Assembly: GCF_025452235.1 (NCBI RefSeq)
Contig: NZ_CP104965.1
Location: forward strand, 3,282,501-3,346,500
Length of the DNA: 64,000 nucleotides
From: Devosia neptuniae
Lineage (GTDB): Bacteria > Pseudomonadota > Alphaproteobacteria > Rhizobiales > Devosiaceae
Reading direction: 5' to 3'
Notes under the pieces: generated by a model
What the model was told of the DNA's origin: nothing
The model's input: the letters and a program-made list of their open reading frames with translations, nothing else
Database searches by the model: none
Shown here: one piece after another, positions 17,976-27,904 of the stretch
Position numbering within the stretch: the stretch's first letter is position 1
Layout of the letters: every line of letters starts with the position of its first letter
Position numbers and translations under genes: made by a program

Positions 17976-19544
17976 TCAGGACGCGGTGCGTGTCGATCGC
18001 AGTAGAAACGCCGGCACTGGACCGTCATTGCCGAAGGGCGAGCTGGAATCGATGCCCGATTCGTCCATCTTCGGTTCTGCGGGCCGGCGATTGCGGCCGC
18101 GCGGGGACCGAGACTCTTCGTTGCGCGAAGGCTTGGCTTCCTCGCTTTGCGCCGGCTTGGCGGGCTGGCTCGGCGCGGCCGGCTGAGCTTCGGCGGGGGG
18201 CCGGCGACGCGAGCGAGACGCGGGCTTGGCTTCTGCCGGAGCGGGAGCAGGAGTTGCCTCGGCGCTTTCCGTCTTTACCGGGCTTGCTGCTGATTTTTCG
18301 GCAACAGGGCGTGGACCGCCACGGCGCGAGCGGGCAGGGCGCTTGGACTTGCTCTCTTCGCCAGCTTCCGCTGTCTCTGCCGAGGCAGGGGCGGCGGCAC
18401 CAGAGGTTTCCAGGTATTCGATGGGCTTCTGGATCAGCTTAATGATGGCATCGAGATGCTTGCCGTCAGCTGGGGCTACCAGCGTATAGGCAACGCCGGA
18501 GCGACCAGCGCGACCGGTGCGGCCGATACGGTGCACGTAGTCTTCGGCATGCACGGGCACGTCGAAATTGAACACGTGGCTCACCGCGGGAATATCGAGA
18601 CCGCGGGCGGCCACGTCGCTGGCCACCATCAGGGTCAGCCGGTTGGCGCGGAACGCATCGAGCGTTTCGGTGCGGCTCTTCTGGTCCATGTCGCCATGGA
18701 GAGCACCGACGCTATAGCCATGCCGCTCCAGCGAGCGGGCGAGGGTGGCCACATCGCGCTTGCGATTGCAGAAGATGATGGCATTGGTCAGCCCGGTGGC
18801 CGCATCGATGCGGGCGCGCAAAGCGGCGCGCTTGTCTTCGGGCTTGGATGACACTCTGACCAGCTTCTGGTCGATCGTGTCGGCCGTCGAATTCTGCCGC
18901 GCGACTTCCAGCTTGATCGGATCGCGCAGGAACTGGTTGACCAGCTTCTGCACTTCGGGCGGCATAGTGGCCGAGAACAGCAGCGTCTGCCGGCGGGCCG
19001 GGAGCAGGCTGCAGATCTTCTTGATGTCGTCGATAAAGCCCATGTCCAGCATACGGTCGGCTTCGTCGATCACCAGGATATCGACGCCGGTGAGCAGGAT
19101 GCGGCCGCGGCCGAACAGGTCGAGCATGCGGCCGGGCGTGGCGATCAATACGTCAACGCCGCGATCCAGCTTTTTGATCTGGTCGTCAAAGGACACGCCA
19201 CCGATCAACAGCGCCATGTTCAGCTTGTGGTTCTTGCCATACTTCTCGAAATTCTCGGCAACCTGCGCCGCGAGTTCGCGCGTCGGTTCGAGAATGAGCG
19301 TGCGGGGCATGCGCGCACGGGCGCGGCCGCTTTCCAGCAGCGTCAGCATCGGCAGCACGAAAGACGCGGTCTTGCCGGTCCCGGTCTGGGCGATGCCGAT
19401 AATGTCCTTCTTCTGCAGGACGTGGGGGATGGCCTGCGCCTGGATTTCAGTAGGCGTCGTGTAACCCGCAGCGATAACTGCCTCGGTTACTTTGCTCGAA
19501 AGGCCCAGCCCGGAAAATTCGTCGGTCAAATTCAGTCGTTCCAC
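17976..19544 (-). CDS. DEAD-box RNA helicase, RhlE-like
   Basis: This 522-residue ATP-dependent RNA helicase has the Q motif (PTEIQAQAIP), AQTGTGKT, PTRELA, TPGR, DEAD (VIDEADRML), SAT, ARGLD and HRIGRTGR. The C-terminal 130 residues are a low-complexity Arg/Ala/Pro/Glu-rich tail expected to bind RNA. The proposed start is a GTG at 19544 without a strong ribosome-binding site. A 378-base upstream gap with a promoter-like sequence far upstream suggests a long 5' leader, a feature of cold-regulated helicases; this is inference. Confidence 0.93.
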   Translation of the reverse strand: MERLNLTDEFSGLGLSSKVTEAVIAAGYTTPTEIQAQAIPHVLQKKDIIGIAQTGTGKTASFVLPMLTLLESGRARARMPRTLILEPTRELAAQVAENFEKYGKNHKLNMALLIGGVSFDDQIKKLDRGVDVLIATPGRMLDLFGRGRILLTGVDILVIDEADRMLDMGFIDDIKKICSLLPARRQTLLFSATMPPEVQKLVNQFLRDPIKLEVARQNSTADTIDQKLVRVSSKPEDKRAALRARIDAATGLTNAIIFCNRKRDVATLARSLERHGYSVGALHGDMDQKSRTETLDAFRANRLTLMVASDVAARGLDIPAVSHVFNFDVPVHAEDYVHRIGRTGRAGRSGVAYTLVAPADGKHLDAIIKLIQKPIEYLETSGAAAPASAETAEAGEESKSKRPARSRRGGPRPVAEKSAASPVKTESAEATPAPAPAEAKPASRSRRRPPAEAQPAAPSQPAKPAQSEEAKPSRNEESRSPRGRNRRPAEPKMDESGIDSSSPFGNDGPVPAFLLRSTRTAS

Positions 19545-19812
19545 TCAAAGCTGTTGCCCGATGCAGGATCCGCTCGAAACATTCAAGGCGGCGCACCGGG
19601 AAGAAAGCCGCAAACGGCGCAGGCATGATGCCGCGGTTTGCGTCAGCGGCGGACTGGAAAGGCAATCACACAAACAGTCCGCATACGGGAGGTGGCCACG
19701 AAAGCGAGAGCAACACGTGCTGGTCGACAGAGTGGCCCTGGGGCACCTTCAGCAAAGGCGGACTGTGTCCAATAAAACCAGCCGTCAAGCCGGAAATGCT
19801 CCAGCGGCGCGG

Positions 19813-19840
19813 ACCATAGCGCAAAGGCCTTTCAAGTCAA
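19813..19840 (-). promoter_or_regulatory. Candidate helicase promoter with long leader
   Basis: On the minus strand, TTGACT (19840-19835) and TATGGT (19818-19813) are separated by 16 bases, a sigma70-like arrangement. Transcription would start near 19806 and give a leader of about 260 bases before the helicase. The stretch 19545-19922 holds no convincing gene. Confidence 0.4.
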
Positions 19841-19886
19841 CGGCCTTGCAAGATTTAACATTAACTGCTGGCCAGATGGTCAAGAT

Positions 19887-19920
19887 AAGTCGAGATTCAC
19901 ATCAGTGTGAGGCTCGACTC
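19887..19920 (-). terminator. Stem-loop after parE
   Basis: AGTCGAG pairs with CTCGACT, with an inner CACA/TGTG stem and a four-base loop, two to three bases after the parE stop. The downstream minus-strand sequence TTATCTT gives only a weak T-tract. Confidence 0.5.
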
Positions 19921-19922
19921 GC

Positions 19923-21938
19923 CTAGATATCGAGGTCCGTAACAAAGGCCGCGTTCTCCTGGATGAAGTCGAACCGCGCCTCCGGCCGATTGCCCATCAG
20001 GCGATCGACACTGATCTTGGTGGCATCCAGCTCGTCCAGGATTTTGACTTGCAACAGCGTCCGCGACTTGGGTGACATGGTCGTTTCGCGCAGATGCGCA
20101 TAGGGCATTTCGCCCAGGCCCTTGAAGCGGGTGATGTCGACCTTGCTCTTGCCGGTGAACTCGGTGGCCATCAGTTCGTCCTTATGCGCGTCATCGCGGG
20201 CATAAAGCGTCTTGGGGCCTTGGCTGATGCGGTAAAGCGGCGGCAGCGCCAGGAACAGATGCCCCCCATCGATGAGCTTGGGCATTTCCTGGAAGAAGAA
20301 GGTCATCAGCAGCGAAGCGATGTGTGCGCCGTCTACGTCGGCATCGGTCATGATGATGATCTTGTCGTAGCGCAGGTCATCCTCGCGATAGCGATCGCGC
20401 GTGCCGCAGCCCAGGGCCTGGATCATGTCGGCGATCAACTGGCTGGCCGCCATCTTTTCGCGGCTGGCGCCGGCCACGTTGAGAATCTTGCCACGCAGCG
20501 GCAGCACGGCCTGGCTGGCGCGATTGCGCGCCTGCTTGGCTGAACCACCAGCCGAGTCACCTTCGACGATGAAGAGTTCCGCGCCCTGTGCCGCGCCCTG
20601 GGTGCAATCGGCCAGCTTGCCCGGCAACCGCAATTTGCGGGTGGCACTGGCGCGGTCGATCTCTTTTTCCTTGCGGCGGCGCAGGCGTTCTTCGGCCCGC
20701 TCGACCGCCCAGTCCATCAGCTTGCCGGCCTGATTGGGCGAGGCGGCGAGCCAATGATCGAACGCATCGCGCAAAGCCGTATCGACAATGCGGGTGGCTT
20801 CGCCGGAGGCCAGCTTGTCCTTGGTCTGACCGACGAACTCGGGCTCGCGCACGAACACCGAGAGCATGGCGCTGCAATGGGCGAACACGTCTTCGGCCGT
20901 CAGGATGGCAGCGGCCTTGTTCTTGGTCAGCTCGGCATAGTTCTTGAGCCCACGCAGCACGGCGGTGCGCAGACCGGTCTCATGGGTGCCACCATCGGGC
21001 GTCGGCACGGTATTGCAATAGGAAGACACGCCGCCGTCGCCCAGGGTCCAGGCGATTGCCCATTCCACCGCGCCATGCGAGCCGGCCTTGCCGGTGCTGC
21101 CCGAGAAAATGTCGTCGACAATGCGGGTTTCCCCCTCGATCCGCGCGGTCATGAAATCGCGCAATCCGTCGGGATAGTGGAACACCGCCTTGGCCGGTGC
21201 TTCCTCGGTGGCCAGGCTCTCATCACAGCTCCAGCGCAGTTCGACGCCGCCGAACAGATAGGCCTTGGCGCGCGTCATCTTGAACAGGCGGGCGGCCGAG
21301 AACTTGGCAGCCTCGCCAAAGATCTGAGGATCGGGGTGGAAACGCGTGGTGGTGCCGCGGCGATTGTTGACGCGGCCGAGCGCCACGATGTCGCCCTGCG
21401 GAATGCCGCGCGAGAAGGTCATGCGGTAAAGCTGCTGCTCGCGCGCGACCTCCACCACCATGTCGTCCGACAGGGCATTGACTACAGAAACGCCCACGCC
21501 ATGCAGGCCGCCCGAGGTTTCATAGGCCTTGGAATCAAACTTGCCGCCAGCATGCAGCACGGTGTGCACGATTTCCAAGGTGGAGCGGCCTGGAAATTTT
21601 GGATGCTTTTCGACCGGGATGCCGCGGCCATTGTCGGAGACGGTGATGTAGCCATCTTCGCCGAAATGCACTTCGATACGGCTGGCATGGCCGGCAATGG
21701 CCTCGTCCATCGAATTGTCGATGACTTCGGCAAACAGGTGATGCAGTGCATTGATATCGGTGCCGCCGATATACATGCCCGGCCGGCGGCGGACGGGCTC
21801 GAGCCCTTCCAGAACCTCGATATCGGCCGCCGAATAGCTTCCTGCTACCGCTGGAGCGGCGGGCTTGGGCGCCTCGGGCTTTGCCCGTGGGCGTTCGGGT
21901 TCGATGGGGCCGCCGAAAAGGTCGTCTGCCTGGGACAA
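19923..21938 (-). CDS. parE: DNA topoisomerase IV subunit B
   Basis: This 671-residue ATPase subunit decatenates chromosomes together with ParC. The GHKL ATPase domain contains EVIDNSMDEAIAGHA, the transducer follows, and the TOPRIM domain has EGDSAGGSA and DADVDGAHI. A Pro/Ala-rich N-terminal extension of about 40 residues precedes SAADIEVLEGLEPVRRRPGM. The length and motifs fit ParE rather than GyrB. The best start is a TTG at 21938; no ATG lies in the first 50 codons. Confidence 0.94.
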   Translation of the reverse strand: MSQADDLFGGPIEPERPRAKPEAPKPAAPAVAGSYSAADIEVLEGLEPVRRRPGMYIGGTDINALHHLFAEVIDNSMDEAIAGHASRIEVHFGEDGYITVSDNGRGIPVEKHPKFPGRSTLEIVHTVLHAGGKFDSKAYETSGGLHGVGVSVVNALSDDMVVEVAREQQLYRMTFSRGIPQGDIVALGRVNNRRGTTTRFHPDPQIFGEAAKFSAARLFKMTRAKAYLFGGVELRWSCDESLATEEAPAKAVFHYPDGLRDFMTARIEGETRIVDDIFSGSTGKAGSHGAVEWAIAWTLGDGGVSSYCNTVPTPDGGTHETGLRTAVLRGLKNYAELTKNKAAAILTAEDVFAHCSAMLSVFVREPEFVGQTKDKLASGEATRIVDTALRDAFDHWLAASPNQAGKLMDWAVERAEERLRRRKEKEIDRASATRKLRLPGKLADCTQGAAQGAELFIVEGDSAGGSAKQARNRASQAVLPLRGKILNVAGASREKMAASQLIADMIQALGCGTRDRYREDDLRYDKIIIMTDADVDGAHIASLLMTFFFQEMPKLIDGGHLFLALPPLYRISQGPKTLYARDDAHKDELMATEFTGKSKVDITRFKGLGEMPYAHLRETTMSPKSRTLLQVKILDELDATKISVDRLMGNRPEARFDFIQENAAFVTDLDI

Positions 21939-22136
21939 TGCACTATCCGTATTAAAGCCCGAATCGGGCGATTCCGCCTTTTAACATATCTGATCCCGAG
22001 CGCACGCTGGTGCCCGATCGGCGGCTGTGCCTTGGAATTTCCACATATCTGAACGAATTATGAGCGGGCAGTTCGGCGCTGGTTCAGCATGCGTCTGCTA
22101 TGCGGCAAGCTGATGTATCGCAGCCGGGAGATGGCC

Positions 22137-22463
22137 ATGCGCAAAATCGGTTTAGCCCTGGTTTCTGTCTTATTCATGATCGGGGGAATGAGCGGCGCCG
22201 CGACAGCGCAGCCCTCTTTTGGCTTCGGCTTCCATTTCGGTGATGAACGGGAAGATTTCTTCCATGGCCGGGTGATCTGCCAGACGGACCGGCAGATCCG
22301 CAACACGATTGCTGCCGCTGGCTATACCGATATCTCGCTGAATGTGCCCAATGACGGGCTGATCAAGGTGCGAGCTACCCAGGGCGGCTGGGTCTATCAG
22401 CTCAATTACAACTATTGCCGCGCCTATATCAAAGAACGGATGCGCCTGCGCCCGGCGGGTTGA
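22137..22463 (+). CDS. Small secreted protein of unknown function
   Basis: This 108-residue protein has a signal peptide (MRKIGLALVSVLFMIGGMSG then AATA-QP cleavage site). The mature part has one pair of cysteines (in VICQTDRQI and NYCRAYIK) and a short PepSY-like pattern (RQIRNTIAAAGYTDISL). ATG 22137 has GGGAG six bases upstream, which favours it over ATG 22089 or 22131. I do not recognise the family with certainty. It likely acts in the periplasm. The neighbour parE is divergent. Confidence 0.75.
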   Translation: MRKIGLALVSVLFMIGGMSGAATAQPSFGFGFHFGDEREDFFHGRVICQTDRQIRNTIAAAGYTDISLNVPNDGLIKVRATQGGWVYQLNYNYCRAYIKERMRLRPAG

Positions 22464-22592
22464 GCAGCATATCGGCACAAAACCGTCCCAAGATCGGGCG
22501 CCGTATTTACGTTCCGTTTGCTTCTTGAAAGCACTTTCTTAAACGCCCGCTGCTAAAACAGTGGACATACGGTTTTTGTCTGGAGTTGCCGT

Positions 22593-22760
22593 ATGCGAGC
22601 CGATTGGGATCGTCGTTCTGCGTATCAAGCGAACCCTGCTGGCTCATTTCTCGGTGTTTGGCCGCATGCCGGATCAGGTATTGCGTACCGGCTGGCCAAG
22701 CTGTCCGTCCCGCGTTTTGGGGCGCTGACTATAGTTTCTGCCTTGTTCTATCTCATCTGA
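22593..22760 (+). CDS. Candidate 55-residue small protein
   Basis: The ATG is preceded at eight bases by TGGAG. The product is basic and Trp/Pro-rich at the N-terminus (MRADWDRRSAYQANPAG) with a short hydrophobic C-terminus (GALTIVSALFYLI). The stop codon is followed directly by a perfect 10-bp hairpin. No family is recognised and no homologue could be searched, so this is a candidate only. Confidence 0.4.
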   Translation: MRADWDRRSAYQANPAGSFLGVWPHAGSGIAYRLAKLSVPRFGALTIVSALFYLI

Positions 22761-22786
22761 CCGCCGCGAATTGATTTTCGCGGCGG
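22761..22786. terminator. Perfect 10-bp hairpin after the 55-residue ORF
   Basis: CCGCCGCGAA pairs fully with TTCGCGGCGG around the loop TTGATT, starting at the base after the stop codon. There is no T-tract, so it may protect a 3' end or act as a weak terminator. Confidence 0.6.
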
Positions 22787-22836
22787 CCGGGGCTATTGCT
22801 GCGTCATTGATCAACACCAGCACGGAGGAGGGCTGC

Positions 22837-22905
22837 ATGAGATTTTCGTTCGAGCATCGTCAGCGCGGCCCCGTCGAGGCCCTGTGGCACAAGCTACAGG
22901 GCTGA
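22837..22905 (+). CDS. Candidate 22-residue leader peptide upstream of an ABC-F gene
   Basis: A very strong ribosome-binding site (GGAGGAGGG) lies six bases before the ATG of the peptide MRFSFEHRQRG-PVEALWHKLQG. The last codons overlap a hairpin, GCCCTGT/ACAGGGC (22879-22902). ABC-F ribosome-rescue genes are often controlled by translated leader peptides, so a leader role is plausible. It is inference; the gap to the ABC-F start (129 bases) shows no other ORF. Confidence 0.35.
   Translation: MRFSFEHRQRGPVEALWHKLQG
22879..22902 (+). promoter_or_regulatory. Hairpin overlapping the end of the candidate leader peptide
   Basis: Arms GCCCTGT and ACAGGGC pair perfectly (7 bp) around a ten-base loop. 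The second arm ends one base before the TGA stop codon, so a ribosome stalled on the peptide would block it. Confidence 0.4.
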
Positions 22906-23034
22906 CCAGCGACTGGTACTGACACGTCTTCCTGTCTCCCATTCTGGTTTGCCCTTCCAGGCGGCGCATTGATTGCAGCCGCGCAGTGAATGCAAAGGCG
23001 CGCGAATATACAGCGCCAGACCAGTGAGACGAAA

Positions 23035-24549
<1,515 letters not shown>

Positions 24550-24712
24550 GCGGTTTAGCGAAGGGGCGGAGGGCAAAGACGCACGCTCATTGCCTTCGCC
24601 CCCTCGTTGCGGCTCAATTGGCGGTCAGCCAAAGCCCTCTTGCACTTTCCTGCGCGCAATGGCTTGCTACCTCCCTGGTAGGGGTCGTCATCAGGCTCCC
24701 TGAGGAGACATC

Positions 24713-25330
24713 ATGATCGATCCCGCAATCATTCTGCCTTACATGCTGGCCTGTCTGCTGTTCTCCATCATTCCGGGCCCCTCCGTGTCGGTGGTCATCG
24801 CCAATTCGCTGGCCGGTGGTACGAGGGCAGGGCTGTTCACCATTCTTGGCACCGAATTGGGCATGTTCAGCATGGTCTTCATCGTGGCCATTGGCCTGGA
24901 AGCGGTGATGAGCGTCGTCTCCGGCGCCTTTGAAATCATCAAGATTGTCGGCGCCGCCTATCTGATCTGGATCGGCTGGAAGATGTTCCGCTCCTCCGGC
25001 CAGCTCAGCTTTACCGATGGCGCCCGCCTGCCGGTCGGTCGCTATATCTGGCAGGGCGTGCTGACCAATTGGTCCAATCCCAAAACCCTGCTGTTCCTCA
25101 GCGCCTTCCTGCCGCAATTCATCGATGTGAGCCGCCCCGCCTTCAGCCAGATCATGATCCTGGGCCTGATCGTCATGGCTGTCGCTACCGCCAGCGATTG
25201 CATCTATGCCGTGGCTGCAGGCCGGGCTCGCCACCTGTTGACCGCCGCCCGCGTGCGCCTGGTCAATCGCGTTTCCGGCGCAGTGCTGATGTGCGGCGGC
25301 GTCTGGCTGGCCCTGCAAAAACGCGCCTGA
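24713..25330 (+). CDS. LysE/RhtB-family exporter
   Basis: This is a 205-residue inner-membrane amino-acid or metabolite exporter. Six hydrophobic segments are visible, and the N-terminal PGPSVSVVIANSLAGGTRAG is the family signature. GAGGAG lies just upstream of the ATG. The stop overlaps the start of the acetyltransferase gene (ATGA), so the two are coupled. Substrate unknown. The 163-base gap before it contains a GC-rich imperfect stem after the ABC-F stop. Confidence 0.9.
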   Translation: MIDPAIILPYMLACLLFSIIPGPSVSVVIANSLAGGTRAGLFTILGTELGMFSMVFIVAIGLEAVMSVVSGAFEIIKIVGAAYLIWIGWKMFRSSGQLSFTDGARLPVGRYIWQGVLTNWSNPKTLLFLSAFLPQFIDVSRPAFSQIMILGLIVMAVATASDCIYAVAAGRARHLLTAARVRLVNRVSGAVLMCGGVWLALQKRA

Positions 25331-25830
25331 TGGCCGGCAACTCGGTAGCGATTCAGGACCTGAACGACGCGCCCGAATTCAAACCCATCGTCACCGACCG
25401 AATCTGGCAGGCATTCTGGCGCCCATACGGCGCCGCGCTCACCGATGTCGAAACGGCCCTGGCCGACGTTCTGGCAGGCGGACCATTTCCCTTCAGTCTC
25501 GTCGCGACCGATGGCGAGGGGTTCACCGGCACTGTAACCGCCATAGAATCTGATCTCGACGCCCGCCCGCTGCTCTCGCCCTGGATCGCCGCCCTCTGGG
25601 TCGAGCCGGAAAAGCGCGGCCAGGGGATTGCCGAGGCGCTGGTCAATGCCGCGACGACAAGGCTCTTCGCGCAGGACCACTCGCCCCTCTATCTCTGTGC
25701 CAAGCCGCCTATGCGCGGCTTTTATCAACGGCTCAAGTGGGGCCTGATCGAGCAGGATGTCGGCCCTGATGGGCTCGATGTCTTTACGCTTCACGCGGTT
25801 CCGCGCTTGCATTGGGCCACCGACCCATGA
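25330..25830 (+). CDS. GNAT-family N-acetyltransferase
   Basis: This 166-residue protein has the acetyl-CoA motif A, LWVEPEKRGQGIAEALV (about residues 94-110), and FYQRLKWGLIE near the C-terminus. Its ATG overlaps the LysE-family stop by one base, suggesting a shared substrate (export and acetylation of the same amine), which is inference. Confidence 0.85.
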   Translation: MAGNSVAIQDLNDAPEFKPIVTDRIWQAFWRPYGAALTDVETALADVLAGGPFPFSLVATDGEGFTGTVTAIESDLDARPLLSPWIAALWVEPEKRGQGIAEALVNAATTRLFAQDHSPLYLCAKPPMRGFYQRLKWGLIEQDVGPDGLDVFTLHAVPRLHWATDP

Positions 25831-25861
25831 CACAAACCGCGCCAAACAGGGGGAAGGCCCA

Positions 25862-26356
25862 ATGACCAAGCTCGTCGGATTTTATCCCGGCTCGTTCGAT
25901 CCTTTGACCAATGGGCATCTCGATGTCATCGAGCGCGCCTGCAAGCTGGTCGATACGCTCGTCGTGGCCGTCGGCATCAATGCGGGCAAGAAGACGCCAC
26001 TTTTTGCCCATTCCGATCGGCTCGAAATTCTCGAGCAGGTGCTCGCCCCGGTGGGCAAGCGCACCGATACCGAATTCAAAATCGTCGATTTCTCCGGCCT
26101 GATGGTCAATGCGGCGCGCGAGCACGGCGCCAAGCTGATCATTCGCGGTCTGCGCGACACCACCGATTACAATTATGAAATGCAGATGGTGGGCATGAAC
26201 GCCCAGATGGCGCCCGATCTGCAGACCGTGTTCCTGCCTTCCAGCCCACCCGTGCGGCATATCTCGGCCACATTGGTCCGCCAAATCGCTGAAATGGGCG
26301 GCGATATCTCCGCCTTTGTCCCGCAAATCGTACTCAAGGCCCTGAAATCCAAATGA
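25862..26356 (+). CDS. coaD: Phosphopantetheine adenylyltransferase
   Basis: This is the fourth step of CoA synthesis: 4'-phosphopantetheine plus ATP gives dephospho-CoA. The protein is 164 residues long. The substrate-binding YPGSFDPLTNGHLDVI contains the T/HxGH motif (NGHL), and SSPPVRHISATLVR near the C-terminus is diagnostic. The stop overlaps the start of the secreted cyclophilin gene (ATGA). Confidence 0.96.
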   Translation: MTKLVGFYPGSFDPLTNGHLDVIERACKLVDTLVVAVGINAGKKTPLFAHSDRLEILEQVLAPVGKRTDTEFKIVDFSGLMVNAAREHGAKLIIRGLRDTTDYNYEMQMVGMNAQMAPDLQTVFLPSSPPVRHISATLVRQIAEMGGDISAFVPQIVLKALKSK

Positions 26357-26904
26357 TCGCCTTTACCCGCCGTTTTGCCCTGGTCGCCGCCGCTGTGCTG
26401 GCCGCAACCTTCGCCGCTCCAGCCTTCGCCCAGACCGGCACGCCACACCTAATCCTGACGCTCGAAAAGGGCGATGTCGATATCGAGCTGCTGCCCGCAC
26501 TGGCCCCCAAGCATGTCGAGCGCATCGTGACGCTGACCAATGAGGGCTTCTACAATGGCGTGGTCTTCCACCGCGTCATCGACGGCTTCATGGCCCAGAC
26601 GGGCGACCCGACCGGCACCGGCATGGGCGGCTCCGAACTGCCCGATCTGGCCGCCGAATTTACCGACAAGGAAAGCTTCCAGCGCGGTGTGCTCGGCATG
26701 GCCCGTGCGCAGGATCCGAACTCGGCCAATTCGCAGTTCTTCATCACCTATGCCGATGCCAGCTTCCTCGATGGCCAATACACCATCTTTGGCAAGGTCG
26801 TTTCCGGCATGGAATATGTCGACGCGCTGCCCAAGGGCACCGATCAGTCCGGCATGGTCCAGAACCCCGGCAAGATCGTCTCGGCCAAGATCGAATATAA
26901 GTAG
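26353..26904 (+). CDS. ppiA: Periplasmic peptidyl-prolyl isomerase (cyclophilin)
   Basis: This 183-residue cyclophilin has a signal peptide (cleavage near AAPAFAQ). The catalytic core includes VVFHRVIDGFMAQTGDPTG and ANSQFFITYA, with the usual Arg and Phe residues. It overlaps coaD by four bases and is followed by a cytoplasmic paralogue; the pair likely arose by duplication and lets the cell serve two compartments. Confidence 0.93.
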   Translation: MIAFTRRFALVAAAVLAATFAAPAFAQTGTPHLILTLEKGDVDIELLPALAPKHVERIVTLTNEGFYNGVVFHRVIDGFMAQTGDPTGTGMGGSELPDLAAEFTDKESFQRGVLGMARAQDPNSANSQFFITYADASFLDGQYTIFGKVVSGMEYVDALPKGTDQSGMVQNPGKIVSAKIEYK

Positions 26905-27005
26905 GACAGCGCGGCGACCCGCTCGGGTTGCGCCAAACGCCAACATTCCTTACATGCGGGGCCAAGGCTTTCGACAAGCCTCCCCCAACACGAAAGTTGC
27001 AGAAA

Positions 27006-27485
27006 ATGGCCGAGATCACCGATCCCGAAAACACCCTCGTCATCGAAACCACCAAGGGCAAGGTGGTCATCGCCATGCGCCCTGATCTGGCGCCCAATCA
27101 CGTCGCCCACATCAAGAAGCTGGCACGCGAAGGCTTTTACGATGGCATCGTGTTCCACCGCGTGATCGATGGCTTCATGGCCCAGACCGGCTGCCCGCAG
27201 GGCCGCGGCACCGGCGGTTCGAAGTATCCGGATCTGAAGCAGGAATTCAATGCCGAGCCCCACGTGCGCGGCACCGCCTCGATGGCCCGCGCCCAGAGCC
27301 CCGATAGCGCCAATTCGCAGTTCTTCATCTGCTTCGGCGACACGCCATTCCTCAACAAGCAGTACACCGTTTGGGGCAAGGTCATCGAAGGCATGGAAAA
27401 TGTCGACCAGATCAAGCGCGGCGAGCCCGTGATCAACCCCGACAAGATGATCTCGGTCAAAGTCGCCGCTGATATCGCTGCTTAA
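27006..27485 (+). CDS. ppiB: Cytoplasmic peptidyl-prolyl isomerase (cyclophilin)
   Basis: This 159-residue cyclophilin has no signal peptide. IVFHRVIDGFMAQTGCPQG and ANSQFFICFG match the active site. The start MAEITDPENT is at 27006; upstream in-frame residues are not cyclophilin-like. The gene ends ten bases before a strong terminator. Confidence 0.95.
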   Translation: MAEITDPENTLVIETTKGKVVIAMRPDLAPNHVAHIKKLAREGFYDGIVFHRVIDGFMAQTGCPQGRGTGGSKYPDLKQEFNAEPHVRGTASMARAQSPDSANSQFFICFGDTPFLNKQYTVWGKVIEGMENVDQIKRGEPVINPDKMISVKVAADIAA

Positions 27486-27494
27486 GCGAAGCTT

Positions 27495-27528
27495 GCGGAT
27501 GAGGATATTTGGTCCTCATCCGCCTTTT
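27495..27528. terminator. Intrinsic terminator after ppiB
   Basis: An 11-bp perfect stem (GCGGATGAGGA with TCCTCATCCGC) around a seven-base loop is followed by CTTTT. It also lies 3' of the convergent metH operon. Confidence 0.92.
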
Positions 27529-27555
27529 AGGCCGTCAGCACCGAGCGGCGTCCAC

Positions 27556-27900
27556 TCACCCCACCAGATAAAACAACCGCGCCACCGTATGGTCCCGCAT
27601 GGCCTGCGCCGGCAGTTTGCCCGTTAGCGCGGCAACAACTTGCCCTGGATCGGCCACCGCACTCGCATCCACCACCACATTCTTGAACGCCGGCCGCAGT
27701 CCTTGCTTGGCCCCTTCAAGCAGGTCGAACAGCATGGTGCGCACGTCGCTGCGGCCGGCGCAGGCGATGCAATAGTCGCCATCGGCATGGCCGTGCCCGC
27801 TATTGGCGGGCAGGCGCAATAAAGCGGTGTCCGGGCCCAGCGCCAACAGGCGCGTGGGCTCGGTTACCAGGGTCACCGGGATCGGTTCGACGCGGCCCAT
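27556..27900 (-). CDS. CobW/COG0523-like protein lacking the P-loop, downstream of metH
   Basis: This is a 114-residue protein. Its start (IPVTLVT) and its middle (DYCIACAGRSDVRTMLFDLL, C44 and C47, then VVVDASAVADPGQVVAAL) resemble the CobW GTPase segments IPVTVLTG, CICC-containing loop and VIETSGLADP. The GxxGxGKT Walker A loop that should follow the first strand is absent, so it should not hydrolyse GTP. It starts four bases after the metH stop, so it shares that transcript. It may handle cobalamin or a metal for MetH; that is inference. Confidence 0.6.
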   Translation of the reverse strand: MGRVEPIPVTLVTEPTRLLALGPDTALLRLPANSGHGHADGDYCIACAGRSDVRTMLFDLLEGAKQGLRPAFKNVVVDASAVADPGQVVAALTGKLPAQAMRDHTVARLFYLVG

Positions 27901-27904
27901 GGCA

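Noticed and set aside
22464..22592. Strong promoter for the small ORF
   Set aside because: Candidate -35 and -10 elements (TTGAAA and CTAAAA) have wrong spacing.
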